A stretch of 64,000 nucleotides of DNA from Echinarachnius parma (GCA_037951105.1 JBAMJV010001316.1:248001-312000); one strand, 5' to 3'; shown: positions 1-13,248, counted from the stretch's first letter. Notes: generated by a model from the letters alone, not told the origin. Made by a program: numbers and translations.

Positions 1-330
1 GTCTATAAGGGTTGATAACTTTCCAACCCTGCATCTGCTTGTAACCAAACTTGATTGGATAGGTGCCCTATATTGGCCTCCGTGATATTCTGGGGTCAAA
101 GGTCACATACATGTAAGTAGGTGAATGGTCAAATGAGGTCCAATGTGAAAGTTTACCTGTAAGAGTCTATTAGGGTTGATAACTTTCCAACCCTGCATCT
201 GTTTGTAACCAAACTTGATTAGTAGGTGCCCTATATTAGCCTCCATGATATTCCAGGGTCAAAGGTCACATAAGTAGGTCAAAGGTCAAATGAGGTCCAA
301 TGTTGCATAAATGCGTGCAAGTGGGCGAGA
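1..330. repeat. ~164-bp tandem repeat upstream of RAD51 exon
   Basis: A unit beginning GTCTATAAGGGTTGATAAC at position 1 recurs near 165 (GTCTATTAGGGTTGATAAC) with high similarity, giving about 1.9 copies before it runs into unique sequence near 310. The array probably continues off the left edge. Inside each unit are short GGTCAAAGGTCA-like direct repeats. It lies in a RAD51 intron. No coding sequence is seen. Confidence 0.85.
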
Positions 331-513
331 CACTTTACAGCTATCCCCTTATCTTATACTATTTCAACAATATCAAATTAATTAGTTTGACCAGTATGTA
401 TGATTTCCTTACCTTTTCTGGAGATGGTATTTAGCTTTAACACAATACAAAAAATTGAAGAGTTTCATGCATAATAAATAACATATTTGTGTATACCATT
501 CCTTTCTCTGCAG

Positions 514-1850
<1,337 letters not shown>

Positions 1851-1967
1851 AAATCTGAAGTCAGTTATTTTGTTTTGACATATATTTATGCTTAACAAAT
1901 ACTTCAAGGGACAAAAATTGGCCTTTGAAACTCCAGGAAAAAGTGCCTGAGTGAACTGTTCGGCCAA

Positions 1968-2393
1968 TTAAAGGGGACCACCAGGCAAAGAACAACACAT
2001 AATTATATGTTTTGGTACCCTTTTGTGATATCAAATAGATAACCAACATTTTGCAAAAGGTTGTGTAATTCATAAACAAAGCAATTAATTACCACTACTT
2101 ACGGAACCACTTTTATCTCCTGGTTCCGTACGGGCCAAACATTTGCGAGTGCGCCAATGCTATTCACGCGTACATTTGGAGACAATAGAATCCCGGACGA
2201 TTCGTTCGCTCTGGACAAAGTAGTCTTCGTACATGCAGACCCATGAACGCATGCTTTAGAATGGTGATGCATTTTCCAATTTTTGTTTTTCTTTCTGGAA
2301 ACATATTTTTGTGAACTTGTTGATTGAATGGACTACTAAAGATGTTACCTTTCATTTATACGAATATTATTTTTGGTTGGTGGTACCCTTTAA
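1968..2393. mobile_element. TTAA-flanked MITE (piggyBac-like ends)
   Basis: TTAA at 1968-1971 is followed by AGGGGACCACC, and the right end GGTGGTACCCT is followed by TTAA at 2390-2393: an 11-bp terminal inverted repeat with one mismatch. No transposase is encoded. The same termini (AGGGTACCACC) bound the larger element at 24352-25074, so this is a family. TTAA target duplication is the signature of piggyBac-type transposition; the assignment rests on ends only. Confidence 0.8.
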
Positions 2394-2959
2394 AGGGGTA
2401 TTCCGGGCCTGATAAAACCATTTGTTATTTGAATAAGCAGAATAAGAGGCATAATTGGTGAAAATTTGATCAAAATCGGACAAGAAACACGGGAGTTATG
2501 CCTAATTCAACATCATGTAGTAATGAGCGATCGTTATCAAAATTGCTGCCATATGCAACATCATTGACGAGCAACCCGCCATGGCTTTAGTACATGAAAA
2601 TACACTTATTTCTCATTTTCGTTGCTAAAAATTTATTTTTTCTCAGCTTGTTTTCACGAATTCATAGAAGAATATCGATGGGCCAACCTATTTGGAATTT
2701 GTAAGCTCATAAATTTGCTTTGTTATTAAGAAAATTTTAATTTTGTAAAATTTCCATGTAGAAGTAAAAATGGAAGCAGCTCGCAAGTGACGTCACGATC
2801 GATAGCAATTGCGAACGATAATAAAAATCGGAGCAAAGTTCATCCTGTCATAACTTTTTTATTGCTCTACCGTTTTGGCTCGGATTTTCGATCATGATTC
2901 TTCATATTCACTTCATTTGATAGCAAACATCACATTTCTGGGGTGGAATTCCCCTTTAA
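2390..2959. mobile_element. TTAA-flanked MITE abutting the previous one
   Basis: It starts at the same TTAA (2390-2393) that ends the element to its left. The left end is AGGGGTATTCC and the right end GGAATTCCCCT, followed by TTAA at 2956-2959. The interior is non-coding and contains a TGACGTCA-type palindrome near 2788. Two elements sharing one TTAA means one inserted exactly into the target duplication of the other. Confidence 0.78.
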
Positions 2960-4638
2960 CGATAACAGGAATTGCAAGCCATAGAGTACCAAAGAAGTGA
3001 TGTCACATTCTTTTGTTTAATAGTGCATAATGCATAGTAATGCTTTTTTCCAAACAAGTTGTCTTTTGGTTTTTGGCTTTTGGTATTGGGTTTGAGCTGG
3101 ACGATTGCCTTCTTAGCTCTCTATGTCACAAATGTCTGGCTTGCCTGACGTTGTGTTGAAGTATTAACCTATGGCAATAAATAGTTGTGACGTCACACTT
3201 CCGAACTCTATGTGCATGGAACACTACAACATGTAGATAGGTAATGGGAACAGTACAACATGTAGATAGGTAATGAAATGTTTATTTTCTACTTCTTTAT
3301 TGGGCTTCATTTCATGAAACAGGTCTAATTGTAAATGTATAATTATTGTAAGTATTATTGTAATAAAACCAGTCAGCTTTGGACGTTCTAAATGTTGCCT
3401 TCAATCAAATTCAAAGTTATTTTATTATTAGTTTGAGTTTACAGGGAGGCGCCAATTTGAATTCACTAGCCTGAGGCCAAACATCTAATTTCTAAAAAGC
3501 AGAACTAGCTACAGAAGGGGCCGCAGAAGCTTTTGCCTTATTTGTAGTAGTTACAAAAATTGCAGTAGATGTTCCTGGTGAAGATGCAAGTGAAGCAAAA
3601 AGTTATGAATATTTCCAAACTGTTTCAAGCAGACTATTTTGACTTTTGACCTGTGTGATTTTATTTCATGCATGAATAAACAATTATGAAACATGTTTTA
3701 CTGTATTATTGACAATTCATTTTCCTTTGTTCCCTCCCCTTAGTCTAAAATATGAATCTCTTTTGTTCATGAACAAAATGCTATTGAAAAAACATTACAA
3801 TTTTGGTTTGTATCTTTGCACTTTGCAAAAAATAAATGTGTCTCTATTTGAAAAGTATATAAAAGGACAATCCAATTCTGTTGAGGAGATCAGTTTGCAC
3901 CCATTTCAAACAGTAAGAAATGTTTGTGAATAGCTCTATAAAGTCATAATTGTATAATCTACTATAGTATTCCTACTTGATTAAAACATTTATATAAGCA
4001 TGTACGGATATGTGATTATGATATTGACATATGTACCAATGAAATTTCTGATCTCCGAGTTTACTCTAACGCATTATACACATATGTATGTACATAGTGT
4101 TGTTATTTAACTTGTAGTACAGGACATGTATGGTATCTAACATAATCATTATTTTCATCAATTTATAATTCAAAAGTCAGAATCGAGTTGATTTTTATAC
4201 TTATCTTTCTTGCTCATGTAGAGATTCTATAGCATTAGTTTTGTTCTAGAAATACTAAATAAGCAGTTTACATGTATCCTGTTAGCCACATTCTGTTGTT
4301 TTAATTGATTCACATAATCCAACGCTCCACACTAACTTTGGGCCTGGACAAGCCTGTAAAACAACAACTTATTTTGGGGTGGTCCAAAACATAAAAATGT
4401 GCAAAACTGTTTATTTTTCTCTAACTCACACCTTTTATGTATTTAAAATCAGTGATTTTGGATGATCCTTGACATGTAGTAATACTGCATTTTTGTATTC
4501 TGACATTATCAGCCTGAAAAAAACATCTTACTTTTGGTGGCCAGAAAAAAATGTACTGATTAAAAATTACATTTAACAAGTAAAATGTCTACTATGGATA
4601 ATCACATTCCTTTTATTGATATGAAAACAGTTGTTATA
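2960..4638. other. AT-rich intergenic stretch, no gene recognised
   Basis: No convincing exon is seen on either strand. The only structure noted is a short direct duplication (ACAACATGTAGATAGGTAATG) near 3226 and 3254 and a TGACGTCAC motif near 3187. The missing first exon of APMAP could lie here or further right, but nothing identifies it. Confidence 0.5.
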
Positions 4639-5049
4639 GGGGTCATTCCACGGGGTTGGGGCAAAAAATATGACGATGTCCATGTAACGGTGGTATGAGA
4701 TCTTCTACTACACATGGAAGATGAAATCATCTGTCGAAGATTTTTATGCAATGAATATTATATAGTAGTGCCCTACCAGAATCGTTCCTGTTTCAGTTGC
4801 TTTTCTTCAAAATCTTTGCTTAATACACATTTCTCTTTTTACCACCGTTACATATCATATTCATATAACATTACATAAACTTTGGGTCCATAATATTGAT
4901 TCACCATGAAGCTTGAGTACTTCTGAAGAGAGTTGGCTATGCTTTTTATGCAAAACTCAATTTGAGCAAACATTGTTACAGTTGATAGGAGACACAGTTT
5001 CTCACTTCTGGTATGTCACAAAAATTGCCCCAACCCCGTGGAATGACCC
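4639..5049. mobile_element. MITE with 26-bp inverted ends, GGGGTCATTCCA family
   Basis: The left end GGGGTCATTCCACGGGGTTG continues to position 4664 and is the near-perfect reverse complement of the sequence ending at 5049. Flanks are TATA on the left and ATAG on the right, so a TA duplication is possible. The outer 12 bp also terminate the 2.36-kb palindrome at 42857-45215, which makes these distant relatives. No coding capacity. Confidence 0.75.
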
Positions 5050-6147
5050 ATAGATAAGGCTTGATATAGAATAATATTTTTGTTTTGTTCTGTCATTGTC
5101 AGTGTGATAATCTAGTTGCCTGATCAGGTCACCAGAAATGACTTTCATATATTTTTGCTGGCCCAAAATTAACTTTTACTAGCCACTGGCCACTGATCCA
5201 ATCTTATTGTCAAGCCCTGCATCATTTATTGAGTATCTTCGACTCTTTGTACATGTGTACAACAATGCAAACAAGCTTTCTTATTTTTTTGGATTTGGCT
5301 ACACTGTACAGTCAAATGTCCTAAGCTCGTGTACCTGTAAATAAAATAATATTATATGTTAATTTCAATGTCTGCTGCTTTTTGTCATCTTGTTTTCACA
5401 ATAACCTAATTGATTAATTGATAATGTTGGAAAATTATTAGAGGAAAGAGAAAACTTATGGCAAGCAAGTGTTTGTATGTCACATATGCTACATACATGT
5501 AGTAAGTGAGGTTGTGTGTTGTATGTGTGTAACTGTGTGTGTGTGTGTGTGTGTACATGTATGTGTAAGCTGTAGGTCATATGTGTCTTATAAGTAGGTG
5601 TGCACAAATTAGCACTGTATAGAGGGGGGGGGGGGGGGGGGGGGGGGCAGGGGAACAAAACATACTAATACATGTAATGTATAGCCAATTAATAAAAAAA
5701 GAATACCAGCATGTTATCACCAAGTTAAATTTGCTGGTAGGCAAGACTTGCTCTTATCAATACTTGTACACCAAACAGTCTTGAAGAATTTCTTAATTCA
5801 TGTGTAAACTGGAGAGAGGAGAGATATATGATCAAACATGTGAGTATACTGTTATTTTATAGATTTTATTGTATTATATTTATAATATTCATTCATTCAT
5901 TCTTGTTTTCTTAAAAAAAGTTATATAATCACATAAATTACTTTTTGTTGTTGTCACAATGGTGCTCTATAATCTGTCACGATTTTGAACAATGTAGAGA
6001 TCTTGTACACTTTTCTGTGTTTTTTATAAAACGGCAGTGTTTGTTTGAATTTGGGTCATTTAAATTGTAATTACAAATATTGCCAACCCTTGCACATATA
6101 ATATATTCTCAATAATTATGATTGATTCCCTCAATCCGATCCCCAGG
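5050..6147. other. Intergenic with (GT)n and poly-G tract
   Basis: Contains a (GT)n run at about 5535-5555 and an uninterrupted G tract at about 5623-5647. No exon is recognised. APMAP exon 1, encoding the short cytosolic N-terminus, should lie between the RAD51 end and 6148 but was not found by eye. Confidence 0.5.
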
Positions 6148-9100
6148 TCTCTGGCTGTTCAGCAGGCTTGGATCTATCTCATATTTGTGGGACATTTCCT
6201 GTTTGCCATCGTCTTGTTCCTGCCTGTTCCATTCGAGCCAGTCGAATTCCAGTGAGTAAAACAAATATCACAATAGACATTCCTAGAAGAATTTACATGA
6301 ACTAAAATGATAAAAGCAAAACCAAACTTGAATTTGTATCTTGCATTCAAGGGTGGAATATAGGTGGAATATATAATGAATGTAGCCCTTTTCAAATAAT
6401 TATGTCTTCACAAAATCATATATTTCCTGTTGAATTATTTATTTTCTCTTCCTGCAGTCTCCCCAGCCCACCGTATCACCACAGCTCTCTTCCAGAGAAC
6501 ACTCATTTACAAAATGCACAAAGAATCCTGGATGGTTTGGTGTCGGGCCCAGAGTCACTTGCATTCAAGGATGGTAAGAATGAAAAGAGGGGCTGGGGGG
6601 GGGGGGGGGGGGGGGGGGGTGGATGAGGGAGAGGGAGGGAGAAGTGGTGGGCAATGTACATATAGAAGGAACTAGCAATACTTGCCAAATAGAATGAAAG
6701 CTTAGTTTATATTTGTTTTATGTTCATTGTATGAGGACAAGAAGGACAAATTTAGTCTGACCAATTTAAAATTGTAATTTTGTGTCACTTTTCTTTTGTT
6801 TGCAGGAGCTATTTTCAGTGGCACAGCAGATGGGAAGATACTGCGGATAAACCAGGATTTGACGGTTGATGAGATAGCCTTTCTCGGATCACCAGATTGC
6901 AGTAAGACTTCTATCATTAGATGACATTACATTGTATGTACTTTGGTTTTAAATCGGTAGCCCCCTTCTTTCATTGCGTGTATAATATGTGATTCTTTTT
7001 TGTGACTTTTTAACATAATATTCATTATGTAATTGTTTATCTTCCATGTATTTTTTGTTTAGTTACAAGTTTTTGGTACCCTTTCCCAAGTCTTTGACTG
7101 AGATGCAGTACATGGTTACATATATAGTTTCCTTTTTATCTTTTTACTTCATACAGAGTGCACGCAAATGTGAAGTTATAATTTTACTCCACATTTTTTA
7201 CAACCTCTTTAAGTCATTATTTGTTACAACCTAAAGGCACCTGACCGGTAGATGGTGAAGATTTCTTTATTTTGATTATCATTATCAACTTCAGGTGATG
7301 CTGCAGAGTGCTGCTATAGTCTACACGAGAGTGCGCCATACAACTATATCTTCTGCCAACCCATGGTGAAATTCCCATTGACTATATTAACAATTTTACC
7401 AATTGAAATCAATTGGTACCAATTGAAAATTACCCATTGAAAATTACCAATTGAAATCAATTGGTAATTGAATAGTATATGGAAAATGAAACAAATACCC
7501 ATTGAAACCAATGCCAATGGGTACCAATTGAATTCAGTTTCAATTGGTACCAATTAGAATTTCAATGGGTACCAATTGGTTTCAATGGGTACCCATTGAA
7601 TTCAATGGGTACCAATTCGAATTTCAACTGGAATTTTGTCCTGGGAAGTGTGTTGCACCCTTCATTCCTTATCCTGACACTCTCTTTATATTGTCCGGCC
7701 AAGATATCCACTTGGATAGTTGGCTAATGATAGATGATAAATCAGCCAGTATCCATGGTATTCTTCTTCTCCTTTTGCTTGACAGGAAGATGTGGGGTCG
7801 TTTATTCCTGCACTGCTGCACAGCTGATTCAGACATTTATTTTTTCCCCAACCTTGTTGTCCCATCCCGGCCCACTGATGCAGAGTTTGACCAACCAACC
7901 TTTGCTATTGTCTTCACAGGTACCCCCCCCCCCCCCCCCCCCCTGCAGGATGGAGATCTTTGATAAGTTGGATTTATCACCTTTAAATGGTTTATTTATT
8001 TTACTCATTGGGGGCATACATGTATATGGCCATATTTATAATAATAATAATTATGAACATTTATATAGCGCAGCTACTATAAATATATACTCTACTGCGC
8101 TTAACATTATTATTACCACCCATGGTCATCAGGTACATTTAAAACCCACACAATGATATTGCATACTTTCTAAACTCCCCGAGGAGCATACTAGCCATGC
8201 TGCCACTGATTTATCATGGTATTTATCATGGCATTCTTGTTCTCTTGTTGCAAACAGGGAGTGAGGCAGAGTGTGGTCGCCCCCTTGGCCTTAGATTCTC
8301 TACTAATGGCTCTCTCTATGTGATTGATGCCTACAAAGGAATATTCAGCATCAATATAACAACAGGTTTGTGTACTGGTAATCATGTTGAGATCCAAAAT
8401 ATATCATCAGAAAATGTTTATGGACATACCACCAACTACCACAAATGGTCACTGTAGGTTATGTTTTTTTAAACAAAATATTGATCTCATATATGATAAG
8501 TTGAAAAGGGATGATACAGCTGTACTTTAATCACTCGATAAATACATGATCAATGCATGTTTGAAATTATGGAATTACAGCCATACAAAACTACCTGTAT
8601 TCATCACATATATTGAAAATATAAACAAATAAGTGTGCTCATTCACCATAAAGCCCTGAGGTAATTCTCTCAATTCTTTCATCCAAGTCTTGGACTGGGA
8701 ATGATAGACAAATAGCCCGTCTTCAATTTTGTTGACATTCAGGCTTTTACTCTGCACATCACAATTGAATACTGCAATAATCTGCATAAAGTACATGTAT
8801 GAAGGAGGCAGTTAAATATGAAGGACAAATCATATTGCCTATGAGAACCTGGTGGACCCTATATAATCTCCTTGGGGATTGCAAAATCAGGTAGGGAACA
8901 GGTTAACTCACTGCCTACGGGAACCTGATTGGCCCTATATCAAAATCCAGTAGGTTAATTCCTCTACATTCTTGTTGAAAACCTAAATATTACCCTTTAT
9001 TTACTTCGAATTGTGAGAGATATATCCTGCTTGCGGACTGGGGATGGGACAAATAGATGCCCTCATTTAATTCTTTTAAATAAAACCATAGGAGAGACAA

Positions 9101-12100
9101 CCTGTGTGCTGACTGGGGAAGGAAGACGAGTCGACGGCAAGCAAGTACTCTTCTACAATGACCTTGACATCCAAGCTGATGGCATCATCTACTTCACCCA
9201 CTCTAGCACCAAGTGGCAGAGAAGTCAACATCTCTCGGTGGCAATGGAAGCCGACACGGATGGCAGGTAGGTACTGGAAAGCTTTCTTTACAATTTTGGA
9301 ATGGACTATGTCAAAGGTTTAACAATGAACACGTCCAGGAGCACTAGTTCTTGATAAACTATGCCGCTGGACAACAGTCCTCTAGATAATAGCCATACAG
9401 ATTCATCAAGACTGCTTCACCCAGTCTAGCACCAAATGGCATAGCAGTCATCACCTCTCAGTGGCAATGGAAGCCGACCCGGATGGCAGGTAAGTTGGAA
9501 CAGTGAACATATTCAAGGATCCTCCTAGAGTTTAAGGTCAACTACACCACTGGACAATGGTCCTTTAGATATATTAACAGCCATCCAATCCACTTCACCC
9601 ACAGTATCACCAACTGACAGAGAAGACACCACCTCTCGGTGGTAATGGAAGCCAACACGGATGGCAGGTAAGTTGAACAGTGAACATGTCCAGGATCTTC
9701 CTAGAGTTGTAGGTCAGCTACCCCTCTGAAGAAAAACTCAAAGAAAAACTCTTATCATATTTGGATTCTCAGTGAAAAAAAAAGTCAGTCTAAAAGTCAA
9801 ATTTTGCGTCAGGGCCAATTGAATTGAATTGAGTTGAAATGTTTTGCCATTATAATATCTATACTTTCAGGTTGCTTCGTTATGACCCTTCCACTGGAGA
9901 GCTGTCAGTTCTGCTGGACGGTCTTGCCTTGGCTAACGGTGTGCAGTTGTCACATGACCAGGAGTCCATCTTGGTGGTCGAGGGAGGAAGGATGAGAATT
10001 CATAGGTGAGCATCCAAAATACTTTTTTTCTTGGATGCGATAGGGTACAATAGCCCGTAAGGCGAGGCACAAAATATGCAAAAACATATACCCTCATAGG
10101 CTAAAAAGTGCTATAAAGCGCTATAAAGCATATCCTCATGGGACAGTCGAAAGTTCAGACTGAACATTCCAGAGAGCCCTAAGATACTTGATGACTTGTA
10201 ACATAATGACTAGAATCCTCATCAGTGTTAAGTTTGACCTTTGATTTTTTGAACAGGCTAAATTCTATAATTACCAAATTAAAGGAATAGTATAGTTTTG
10301 GTAGGGCTGAGCTTTAGTAACCAAAACCTGCACAATAACATTAAAAACTAATAGTTATAACTCCACCGTGCTCGAAGGGTGTAGAAAATTACAAACGACT
10401 AAGTAAAAAGCCTGTTATCATTAAAAAAAGTCATTAAAACACAAGAGGGTGCTCTCTAAAAAAGCATTGGTTTCAACCATTTTTTATACATAATTGTGCA
10501 TGTGATGTTTTGTTGAAATAATGATTAAATAGAGAGATCATCAACAACTATTTAAAAACCTCTTTTGTAAATTTTTGAAGAAAAAAAATCATTGAATAAA
10601 TCTGGGCCCCTTATTTTTTCCGATCGAATATATTTATTGATATTTCAGGCGTTTCTGAACAGATTTTGATCAAATAAAGTTTATTCTGACATCAAAATTG
10701 TATGCTCTTTCAAATTTTAAACTCAGTTTTTCATTATCTCACATACAAATTATTTTGTGCAGCGCCCTCTATACCAAAACTGAATTACCCCTTTAAAACC
10801 GTGTGTTAAAATTAGCTCATAGCCTAAAATGATGTCAAATGATTCAATTAAAAATCAACCGTTAAGTTCAACCTGCTAATAAGAATTTGGAGCCAATATA
10901 TGCACCTTTCTATGTTACATCCACCCCCAAATGAGTCTGCATGATAAATTTATACAAGCTTGAACTCAAAATATATCCTTTTTATTTGAACAAAAAAAAT
11001 TGAGGAAAAGAAGCAATCATAAATAATGTACTGGTATCCCTTTCTTCAAAGAGAATTAGAGAAAAAGAAGTAAATAAATCATCACTTGGATTTTAACATG
11101 TATCCTTCTTTTTTCTCTCAAGATTCTTTCTCAAAGGGCCAAACAAAGGAACTGCTGAGATATTTGCTGAAAATCTGCCAGGCTTTGTGGACAATATCCG
11201 ACCAAGCTTTGAAGGGGGCTATTGGGTTGCCCTCCCAACCATGAGACAGGCCTGCATCTATGACTTCCTGGGGCCACGTCCCTGGCTTAGGAGACTGCTA
11301 CTCAAGGTATCTACTCTTTGAACAGGTTTTCTCTTAAATTATGCTATTTTGAAAGAGAATACATTAGCACATACATAATATCATGTGCTGGTACTATTAA
11401 TCAATGGAGATAAAATTGGGTTGTCCACACAACGGGGAAACAAGACTGCATCTATGACTTCATAGGACCATGTACCTGGCTGAAAAGACTGCTCATTACG
11501 TTTCACTAAGTTAGCCGTGATCTCCACCACGGTGGAAATCAACTCAACCATTTTAATAGCTTTCGTCAACATTCCATGCCCTGTTAACTCCCCCCCGAGA
11601 CCTAGTGGTATTATAGAGATAATCTCCTCCGGTTACACGCAGTAAACTGATAAGAACGGTGTAAACGGTGATAAAATTCTACTAGAGGCACGAATCGCTC
11701 AACCTCTCCTCAGGCCTGAGAAGCGGTTATTTTCTAACTTGGTGAAACGTAATGTATTCAAGTTATGTACTTACATATTCTCTTAACAAGTTTTCCCCAA
11801 GATTATGTCATCTCCAAAATACTTTGACTTGTGTCTATGGAAATTGCTAGATTGCATGTTAAATGTTGAAAATGTATGGGTTCAAACATAATTCGCAGTA
11901 GTTTAATAATTAGTGGTGTTATGAAGTTTTCTTTTGATGTAACATGTACATGTATCAACATATCCATTTTACCCTCTTAAAACAATGAGAAATATGTATG
12001 TATTAATTTACTGGCATTACAACATCTTATCACTGGGAGGATAACCATAATTACTCTGAAGCCCTCCCAAAATTGATTTCCATTCACTTATTCAGTAAAT

Positions 12101-12324
12101 TACTTGCTTACTATCAACAGTTTTTCACGCCTAGCCAAATCTTCTCGCATACGACAAAGCCTTATGGTCTGATCTTGGAACTTGACGAAGAAGGACGAGT
12201 TCGTCGCAGACTGGACGACCCTACAGGGAAAGTCGTTTCCTGGGTCAGTGAGGTACTGGACACTGGTACACACCTGTATTTGGGTTCCTATGACTCATCG
12301 TACCTGGCAAGGATTCATATTTAA
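6148..12324 (+). CDS. APMAP: APMAP (adipocyte plasma membrane-associated protein), 5' incomplete
   Basis: Eight exons: 6148-6251, 6458-6573, 6806-6901, 8258-8365, 9092-9266, 9871-10005, 11123-11306 and 12121-12324. All junctions are GT..AG and all phases agree, giving 373 residues ending YLARIHI-stop. The family is a type II membrane protein with a strictosidine-synthase-like six-bladed beta-propeller on the lumenal or extracellular side and reported arylesterase activity. Visible are a signal-anchor helix (WIYLIFVGHFLFAIVLFLP), then GPESLA..GAIFSGTADGKI, CGRPLGLRF, YVIDAYKGIF, FTHSSTKWQR, LANGVQLS and PGFVDNIRPSFEGGYWVALPT, all matching human APMAP in order. Human APMAP is 416 aa; the first cytosolic exon is missing here. 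Introns hold a TTAA MITE, a palindromic repeat and decayed copies of exons 5 and 7 of this listing. The neighbour BCKDHA is convergent and functionally unrelated. Confidence 0.93.
6597..6620. repeat. Poly-G tract in APMAP intron
   Basis: About 24 consecutive G residues lie just after the donor of the exon ending at 6573. It is one of at least ten poly-G or poly-C tracts of 13 to 30 bases in the window (for example 5623-5647, 7923-7943, 18451-18471, 23290-23312 and 58636-58655). Confidence 0.9.
7360..7632. repeat. Degenerate palindromic repeat (CAATTGGTACCAATTG type)
   Basis: Short self-complementary units such as ATTGGTACCAATTG, ATGGGTACCCATTG and AATTGAAATCAATTGG follow one another for about 270 bp in APMAP intron 3. 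Adjacent units are mutually complementary, so either strand could fold many ways. No coding sequence or terminal inverted repeat was identified. Confidence 0.75.
8680..8730 (+). pseudogene. Decayed fragment resembling start of APMAP exon 9092-9266
   Basis: The segment containing TTGGACTGGGAATGATAGAC resembles the fragment at 9013-9060, which in turn resembles the 5' part of the exon at 9092. It is a second-order copy. Similarity is modest and was judged by eye, so coordinates are approximate. Confidence 0.4.
9013..9060 (+). pseudogene. Fragment copy of 5' part of APMAP exon 9092-9266
   Basis: GAGAGATATATCCTGC..GGACTGGGGATGG parallels GAGAGACAACCTGTG..GACTGGGGAAGG at the start of the true exon 35 bp downstream. 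About 70 percent of bases match over 45 bp. It sits in the intron directly before the exon it resembles. Confidence 0.5.
9405..9490 (+). pseudogene. In-frame copy of 3' part of APMAP exon 9092-9266, with donor
   Basis: This copy encodes FTQSSTKWHSSHHLSVAMEA plus DPDGR in the original frame, against FTHSSTKWQRSQHLSVAMEA plus DTDGR in the real exon. It ends with GGCAG|GTAAGT, a better match to the 5' splice consensus than the real donor GGCAG|GTAGGT. The intronic sequence after the donor is also duplicated (GAACA..GTCCAGGA type blocks), so this is a local tandem duplication spanning the exon/intron boundary. No matching acceptor was identified, so its use as an exon is unproven. Confidence 0.8.
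9588..9668 (+). pseudogene. Second copy of 3' part of APMAP exon, interrupted
   Basis: The same segment occurs a third time (CACTTCACCCACAGTATCACC to GATGGCAG|GTAAGT). Here the Trp codon equivalent is TGA, so the frame is closed. The donor is again a full consensus. Spacing of the three GGCAG|GTA junctions is about 223 and 178 bp. Confidence 0.8.
10279..10796. mobile_element. TTAA-flanked MITE in APMAP intron
   Basis: TTAA at 10279-10282 and 10793-10796 bound a 510-bp element with ends AGGAATAGTATAGTTTTGGTA and the reverse complement of AGGGGTAATTCAGTTTTGGTA. Its interior (AGAGGGTGCTCTCT, ATCACATGCACAA-type blocks) is homologous in reverse orientation to the element at 19210-19790 in BCKDHA, so the two are one family. 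No ORF. Confidence 0.82.
11438..11498 (+). pseudogene. Fragment copy of end of APMAP exon 11123-11306
   Basis: The sequence codes for DCIYDFIGPCTWLKRLLI in the exon frame, against ACIYDFLGPRPWLRRLLL in the true exon 150 bp upstream. The copy continues across the exon/intron boundary: sequence after 11752 (TATTCAAGTTATGTACT) matches TACTCAAGGTATCTACT at the real donor. It was later split by the inverted-repeat element at 11499-11749. Confidence 0.78.
11499..11749. mobile_element. TA-flanked MITE inserted in exon-copy
   Basis: Ends CGTTTCACTAAGTTAG and CTAACTTGGTGAAACG form a 16-bp inverted repeat with two mismatches, bounded by TA on both sides (11497-11498 and 11750-11751). TA duplication fits Tc1/mariner-type non-autonomous elements. 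Its position inside the decayed exon copy dates it after that duplication. Non-coding. Confidence 0.8.
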
Positions 12325-13071
12325 TAAAGGTAGTTCGGATTTGTAAATCTGACGGGTGGTGCCATCCTGCAAATGCTTTGTACATTATGCACAAAAAAAA
12401 ACTGACTCAGTGCTATATAAAACGCACAAATAGCATAGTTACAAATATTTGGACATGTTCAGACCACTAGCGTACCCATGATTTTTTCAAGGGGGGGGGG
12501 GGGGTATTTCATCGGCCAAAATTTCAGAGAATCATGTCAAAATGCTTATACTCTGAACAGTTCAAGTAAAACTTATCATCAAAGGTCAATAATAGCAAAA
12601 CTCTGAAAAGGGTTGATTGTATCACATGTGACAATCATCCAAGCAACCTTCAAAACTTTATATATGAATGGGTAATTTGGCAATTAGAAAACAAAAATCA
12701 TTAAATATAATGTACTTCATTTGTGTGGGCATATCAATGGATATATTGTACTTCATAGATACTCGGTATTATCATTTCTAGTTTTATTACGTAAACACTA
12801 ATATGTCTGAAGTAATGTATATTTTCAAGAGGGAGTCAGTAAAAAAAGATGATACATTACATGTAATAAAGTTTTCTTCTAAAGAAAAATATAGTCATCA
12901 AGGTTTTTGCTATGTAATATTGGATCTTGATAGATTTTATAAATGACCCTACACAAAAAAATGCAAAATTAGTCACTTTTAAATTAAAACATAAAATAAA
13001 TCTTTTAGAAAATGTTTTGCGAGGTTTTCGTAAAATAAAAAGTAATTTATTTATCAAATTCTTTGATGTAT
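12325..13071. other. Region between convergent APMAP and BCKDHA copy
   Basis: Holds the APMAP 3' UTR (AATAAA occurs immediately at the stop codon, 12323-12328, probably too early to be the used signal), a G tract at about 12489-12504 and AT-rich sequence. No additional gene is seen. Confidence 0.5.
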
Positions 13072-13248
13072 CTACTTGATTTCTTCAAATAAATCGAGTG
13101 GATAGTGCTCTGCATACTGCTGTACATGTCTCTTCATCTCATCCTGTTGTTTCTGTAAGTGAGGAGGCATCTCTTCATAGACGTCCGTCAGCATGAAGGT
13201 GCATGAAGGCTTCTTCTTCTTCTCAGCAGTTTGGAGCTTATGCATATC
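13072..13248 (-). pseudogene. Duplicate BCKDHA terminal exon (intact frame, possible alternative last exon)
   Basis: Read on the minus strand, a 177-nt exon begins after acceptor TTTTTGTCAG and ends at TAG, exactly the length and phase of the true last exon at 16865-17041. It encodes [16 protein letters not shown] then the same 42 C-terminal residues as the true exon. The first 47 nt of the two exons differ strongly, whereas the last ~130 nt differ at only two positions, and similarity stops again just after the stop codon. Such a mosaic suggests gene conversion or purifying selection. It lies 3.6 kb downstream of the real terminal exon in BCKDHA orientation, so it could serve as an alternative 3' end or be part of a decayed second gene copy. 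Transcription is unknown. Confidence 0.8.
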
